Origin: Thiobacillus sp.
GTDB taxonomy: Bacteria; Pseudomonadota; Gammaproteobacteria; Burkholderiales; Thiobacillaceae
Reading direction: 5' to 3'
Assembly (NCBI RefSeq): GCF_024708915.1
Contig: NZ_JANJXQ010000115.1
Coordinates: 1 to 9,323 of the forward strand
Length of the DNA: 9,323 nucleotides
The translations under genes were made by a program, and so were the position numbers. This document shows, in pieces, positions 5,875-9,323 of this stretch (within the stretch, counting starts at the first letter, position 1; the number at the start of each line of letters is the position of its first letter). A model generated the notes under the pieces. It was not told where the DNA came from, made no database searches, and saw only the letters and a program-made list of their open reading frames with translations.

Positions 5875-8433
5875 ATGTCCAAGCTTGTCATCGTCGAATC
5901 GCCCTCCAAGTCCAAAACGCTGAAGAAGTACCTCGGCGCGGACTACGAAATTCTCGCCAGCTACGGCCACGTGCGCGATCTTGAGCCGAAAACCGGCGCG
6001 GTCGACACCGAAAATTTCAGCATGAAATACCAGGTCATCGAGCGCAACGCCAAGCACGTCGATGCCATCGTCAAGGCCGCCAAAAAAGCCGACGAAGTGC
6101 TGCTGGCCACCGACCCGGACCGCGAAGGCGAGGCGATTTCCTGGCACATCAGCGAAATCCTCAAGGAACGCAAGGTCAAGACGCCGATGAAGCGGGTGGC
6201 GTTTTACGAGATCACCGAATCCGCCGTGCAGGACGCCGTGCGCAATCCGCGCGCGATCGCATCCGATCTGGTCGACGCGCAACAGGCCCGCCGCGCGCTC
6301 GATTATCTGGTCGGCTTCAACCTGTCGCCGCTGCTGTGGCGCAAGATCAGCCCGGGTTTGAGCGCCGGCCGCGTGCAGTCCCCCGCATTGCGGATGATCG
6401 TCGAGCGTGAAGAGGAAATCGAAGCCTTCGTGCCGCGCGAGTACTGGACGCTGCACCTCGACAGCCACAAAGGCGCGCAGCCCTTCACCGCCAAGCTCAC
6501 GCATTTCAAGGGCGAAAAGCTCGAACAGTTCACAGTCGAGCACGAGGCGCGCAGCAAGGAATGGCTGGCGACGCTGGAAGGCCGCGATGCCACGGTGATG
6601 CGCATCGAAAAGAAGCGGCGCGCCCGCCACCCCGGCGCGCCATTCACCACCTCGACGCTGCAGCAGGCCGGGGTGCGCCAGCTCGGCATGACCACCGACC
6701 GCGTGATGCGCACGGCCCAGCAGTTATACGAAGGGATCGATCTGGGCGAAGGCCCGGTCGGCCTCATCACCTACATGCGTACCGACTCGGTAAATCTGGC
6801 GCAGGAAGCGATCACCGATATCCGCAAGTATGTGGGCGCTAACTTCGACAAGGAATTCCTGCCGCCGACCGCGCTCCACTACAAGGCCAAGACCAAGAAC
6901 GCGCAGGAAGCCCACGAGGCGGTGCGCCCGACCTCGGTCGCACGCACGCCCGAAGCGGTGAAGCCGTTTCTTTCGCACGACCAGGCGAGGCTCTACGAAC
7001 TGATCTGGAAGCGCACCGTCGCCTGCCAGATGGCGCCGGCGCAGTTCGATACCGTCGCCGCCGACATCACGGTGGGCGAGGGCACCTTCCGCGCCACCGG
7101 GCAGACGCTGGCATTCGCCGGTTTTCTCGCGGTGTACCAGGACGACGAGGACGAGGAAGAATCGAAACTGCCGGCGCTGACCGAAGGCGAGACCCTGCCG
7201 GTCGACCGCCTTTACGGCGAGCAGCATTTCACCCAGCCGCCGCCGCGCTACACGGAGGCATCGCTGGTGAAGGCGCTGGAGGAATACGGCATCGGCCGGC
7301 CTTCCACCTACGCCAGCATCATTTCAACCCTGCAGGATCGCGAATACGTGGTACTGGAAAAGAAGCGCTTTCAGCCGGCCGATATCGGTCGCCTGGTCAA
7401 CTGCTTCCTGACCCGCCATTTCACCCATTACGTCGATTACGACTTCACCGCCAAGCTGGAGGACAAGCTCGACGACGTCTCCAACGGCAAGCGCGTATGG
7501 TCGCGCCTCCTTGGCGAATTCTGGAAGGAGTTCGACGGCGAGCTGAAGGCCAAGCAGGACGTCGAGCGCGGCTGTCCGATTCTCGAGGCCTGCCCCAAGT
7601 GCGGCAAGCCGCTGTTCATGCAGGCGAGCAAGCGCGGCCTGTTCATCGGCTGCTCCGGCTATCCGGAGTGCGACTACACGCGCCCACTGCATCCGGCCAC
7701 CGCCGAAGGCGACAATATTCTCGGCCAGGATCCGGCCAGCGGCCTCGACGTCAAGCTGCTGTCCGGCCGCTTCGGCCCCTACGTGCAGATCGGCGAGATG
7801 CCGGAAGACAAGAAGGCGCCGAAGCCGCGCCGCGCCTCGTGGCCGAAGGACATCCCGCTGGAGAATGCGACGCTTGAACTGGCGCTGAAATTCCTCTCGC
7901 TGCCGCGCGAAGTCGGCCACCACCCGACCACCGGCCTGCCGATCGTCGCCAACAACGGCCGCTTCGGGCCGTATCTCTTGCACGACGGCAAGTTCAAGTC
8001 GATCCCCAAGACCGACAGCGTGTATGAAATCGACCTGCCGCGGGCACTCGAAGTGCTGGCGATGGAGCGCGAACCGCGCGGTGCCGATTCCGCCGCCTCG
8101 CTGCTGAAAAACCTCGGCCCACACCCGGAAGACGGCAAGGACATCACGGTGCGCAGCGGCCGCTACGGCCCCTACGTCAAGCACGGCAGCACCAACGCCA
8201 CGCTGCCGAAGGACATCGCGCCGGAGGAGATCACGCTGGATGAGGCGCTGGCGCTGATCGCCGCGCGCATCGCCAAAGGGCCGGCCAAAAAGCCGGTGAA
8301 AAAGGCCACGGTCAAGCCGGCGGCGAAGAAAGCGAAACCGGCCGACGCTGCCGAATCGAAGAAACCCGCCGTGAAAAAGCCTGCGGCCAAGAAGGTCGCC
8401 AAAAAACCGGCCGGCAAAAAAACTGCCGCATGA
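5875..8433 (+). CDS. topA: DNA topoisomerase I (type IA), TopA
   Basis: This 852-residue enzyme relaxes negatively supercoiled DNA through a transient 5'-phosphotyrosine break. The TOPRIM domain (about 1-115) has Glu8 in VIVESPSKSKT and the metal-binding triad Asp80, Asp82 and Glu84 in ATDPDREGEA. The catalytic tyrosine is Tyr300 in GLITYMRTDS (296-305), and YGIGRPSTYASII (471-483) is a further core motif. One C-terminal zinc ribbon uses Cys573, Cys576, Cys593 and Cys599. It is followed by three GR(F/Y)GPY repeats (631-636, 695-700, 762-767) of the topoisomerase C-terminal repeat type, then a Lys/Ala/Pro tail (about 800-852). E. coli TopA instead has several zinc ribbons. The ATG at 5875 gives the standard MSKLVIVESP start; upstream in-frame codons lie inside smg. 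Its stop overlaps the next start. Confidence 0.97.
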   Translation: MSKLVIVESPSKSKTLKKYLGADYEILASYGHVRDLEPKTGAVDTENFSMKYQVIERNAKHVDAIVKAAKKADEVLLATDPDREGEAISWHISEILKERKVKTPMKRVAFYEITESAVQDAVRNPRAIASDLVDAQQARRALDYLVGFNLSPLLWRKISPGLSAGRVQSPALRMIVEREEEIEAFVPREYWTLHLDSHKGAQPFTAKLTHFKGEKLEQFTVEHEARSKEWLATLEGRDATVMRIEKKRRARHPGAPFTTSTLQQAGVRQLGMTTDRVMRTAQQLYEGIDLGEGPVGLITYMRTDSVNLAQEAITDIRKYVGANFDKEFLPPTALHYKAKTKNAQEAHEAVRPTSVARTPEAVKPFLSHDQARLYELIWKRTVACQMAPAQFDTVAADITVGEGTFRATGQTLAFAGFLAVYQDDEDEEESKLPALTEGETLPVDRLYGEQHFTQPPPRYTEASLVKALEEYGIGRPSTYASIISTLQDREYVVLEKKRFQPADIGRLVNCFLTRHFTHYVDYDFTAKLEDKLDDVSNGKRVWSRLLGEFWKEFDGELKAKQDVERGCPILEACPKCGKPLFMQASKRGLFIGCSGYPECDYTRPLHPATAEGDNILGQDPASGLDVKLLSGRFGPYVQIGEMPEDKKAPKPRRASWPKDIPLENATLELALKFLSLPREVGHHPTTGLPIVANNGRFGPYLLHDGKFKSIPKTDSVYEIDLPRALEVLAMEREPRGADSAASLLKNLGPHPEDGKDITVRSGRYGPYVKHGSTNATLPKDIAPEEITLDEALALIAARIAKGPAKKPVKKATVKPAAKKAKPADAAESKKPAVKKPAAKKVAKKPAGKKTAA
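8272..8430 (+). other. Region encoding the lysine-rich C-terminal tail of TopA
   Basis: Residues 800-852 of TopA are almost entirely Lys, Ala, Pro and Val, with repeated K-K-P and A-A-K-K units and a single short acidic interruption (DAAES, 824-828). The composition resembles histone H1-like bacterial tails and is probably disordered and DNA-binding. Such tails occur on other bacterial type IA topoisomerases, where they affect processivity. That role is inferred here. Confidence 0.7.
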
Positions 8434-8828
8434 GCGCGCCGCCGAGCCTGCTCATGCTCAATGCCTTCATCGGCACGGCCGGCTACAAAAAACTGTATCA
8501 GGAACTGGGCTACGCGGTTGTCGCCGAGTGGTCGGAACGCAAGGCCATCAGCCTGGTGCGCAAAAATCCGCCCGCGGTCATCGTGGCGGATTTTTACCAC
8601 CAGACGGATTTCCGCGACCGCCTGTCCAATCTCGAATCCCTGCTGGCCGCGGTGCAAAGCGCGCCCAGCACCCGTATCCTGGTTTTTTACGAAACGGCAC
8701 ATCAGGCCGTGCTCGATAAAGTCAGCGCCCGCCTGCGCATCGATGCCGCATTCACGCTGCCAGTACAGGAAGACTTGTTGCGCGCCACGTTGCAGCGCTG
8801 GCGGGCCAATATCCCCGCGTCGATCTAG
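8430..8828 (+). CDS. Small degenerate receiver-like protein, function unknown
   Basis: This 132-residue protein is not recognised by name. Its ATG overlaps the topA stop as ATGA (8430-8433), so it is very probably translationally coupled to topA. The predicted alternation of strands and helices resembles a CheY-like receiver: LLMLNAF (7-13), AVIVADFYH (49-57), ILVFYE (83-88) and AAFTLPVQEDLLRATLQRW (106-124). Asp54 sits at the end of the third strand, where a phospho-acceptor would be. The acidic pair expected after strand 1 is absent (Asn11 there), and the invariant Lys after strand 5 is missing (LPV instead of K-P). It may therefore be a pseudo-receiver acting by protein contact. There is no output domain, signal peptide or membrane segment. 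The gene is sound; the fold is inference. Confidence 0.85.
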   Translation: MSAPPSLLMLNAFIGTAGYKKLYQELGYAVVAEWSERKAISLVRKNPPAVIVADFYHQTDFRDRLSNLESLLAAVQSAPSTRILVFYETAHQAVLDKVSARLRIDAAFTLPVQEDLLRATLQRWRANIPASI

Positions 8829-8863
8829 CGGCAATTAAACTTTCCATAGGGCTGACCGTTAAA

Positions 8864-8883
8864 CTCCACGTCATCCCGTGGAG
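8864..8883 (+). promoter_or_regulatory. Hairpin covering the ribosome binding site of the PhnD-like gene
   Basis: CTCCACG (8864-8870) pairs perfectly with CGTGGAG (8877-8883) around a 6-nt loop. The right arm contains GGAG (8880-8883), the Shine-Dalgarno sequence placed 6 nt before the ATG at 8890. If formed in the mRNA, the stem would hide the ribosome binding site. No T-run follows, so it is not an intrinsic terminator. The preceding 35 bp contain two copies of TTAAACT (8835-8841 and 8859-8865) but no convincing promoter. Confidence 0.5.
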
Positions 8884-8889
8884 ACGACC

Positions 8890-9323
8890 ATGCGTTTAGC
8901 CATCCTGTCCCTGTTTCTGGTCTCGGCTGTTGTCCAGGCCGCGCCGCTCACGCTCGGCGTAGTACTCGATCAAAACGAATCGATCACCGATTTCAATACC
9001 ACCCAGCGCTACCGCGCCTTCACCAACGAAGTCGAACGGGCGCTCGGCCAGCCGGTCCGGCTGCAGTATTACACGCGCGGCTTTTCCGCCATCAAGCACG
9101 CCAAGGACGGCACGCTGGACATGGTGTTCGGCCCCGCCCAGGTGATCGCCAACGTCGGCAAATTCAAGTTTGAGCCCATACTCAAATCCAACGCGACGAT
9201 CGCCGCCGCTTTCGTGTCGGGTCCGGATTACAAAGGCACGCTGGGCGCCAAATCGCACGCCAGACTGGGGATTCCCGATTACGAATCGCTGATGGGCAGC
9301 ATGGCGCGCAGCGAGATCAATAG
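8890..9323 (+). CDS. PhnD-like periplasmic solute-binding protein (partial, 3' end outside window)
   Basis: The first 144 codons are visible and the frame stays open at the right edge. A signal peptide (1-17, cleaved after VQA) leads into a probable type 2 periplasmic binding fold: LTLGVVLDQNE (20-30), an amphipathic helix (about 37-52), VRLQYY (56-61), then SAIKHAKDGTLDMVFGPAQV (66-85). The G-x-x-D-(M/L)-x-F-G-P pattern resembles the PhnD family of phosphate/phosphonate-binding proteins (PF12974). Many members bind other ligands or act as sensors rather than transporter subunits, so the substrate is not assigned. The ATG has a GGAG site 6 nt upstream that lies inside a hairpin. It follows the receiver-like gene by 61 bp and may be separately regulated. 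No transporter permease or ATPase is visible in the window. Confidence 0.8.
   Translation, partial: MRLAILSLFLVSAVVQAAPLTLGVVLDQNESITDFNTTQRYRAFTNEVERALGQPVRLQYYTRGFSAIKHAKDGTLDMVFGPAQVIANVGKFKFEPILKSNATIAAAFVSGPDYKGTLGAKSHARLGIPDYESLMGSMARSEIN

Noticed and set aside
5662..8184. Several minus-strand open frames opposite smg and topA (for example 5662-6630 and 7324-8184)
   Set aside because: The translations are low-complexity antisense products of conserved smg and topA coding sequence, with no domain or ribosome binding site support.
8835..8865. Two TTAAACT copies 24 bp apart before the PhnD-like gene, considered as -35 and -10 boxes
   Set aside because: Each matches only about half of the sigma70 consensus, so calling a promoter would be overreach.

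Overview
The window is GC-rich, densely coding chromosomal DNA with core bacterial genes and no mobile element, rRNA, tRNA or CRISPR array that I can see. The gene content and order (def-fmt-rsmB diverging from a secreted LysM protein gene, then dprA-smg-topA) point to a proteobacterium, most likely a betaproteobacterium. The genus cannot be fixed from this sequence alone.

Layout. Positions 1-2876 hold a minus-strand block transcribed right to left: def (peptide deformylase), fmt (methionyl-tRNA formyltransferase), then rsmB (16S rRNA m5C967 methyltransferase). A possible further gene starts at the extreme left edge. Positions 2877-3036 are a divergent intergenic region with candidate back-to-back promoters and a perfect 6-bp inverted repeat. 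Positions 3037-8828 hold a tight plus-strand run: a signal-peptide LysM protein, dprA, smg (DUF494), topA, and a small degenerate receiver-like protein whose ATG overlaps the topA stop. After a 61-bp gap containing a hairpin, a periplasmic PhnD-like solute-binding protein starts at 8890 and runs off the right edge.

How the genes work together. fmt formylates the initiator Met-tRNA, def removes the formyl group from nascent proteins, and rsmB modifies the 16S rRNA, so the minus-strand block concerns translation start and ribosome maturation. The plus-strand run combines an envelope protein (LysM), DNA-processing proteins (DprA, TopA I) and two proteins of unknown role (Smg and the receiver-like protein). 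The close spacing suggests co-transcription, but this has not been measured.

Most genes are conventional. The points most worth a second look are a cysteine-bearing internal duplication in the LysM protein, the receiver-like protein lacking canonical phosphorylation residues and coupled to topA, a hairpin that would mask the ribosome binding site of the PhnD-like gene, and the palindrome in the def/LysM divergent region. I did not find convincing evidence of a wholly new system.
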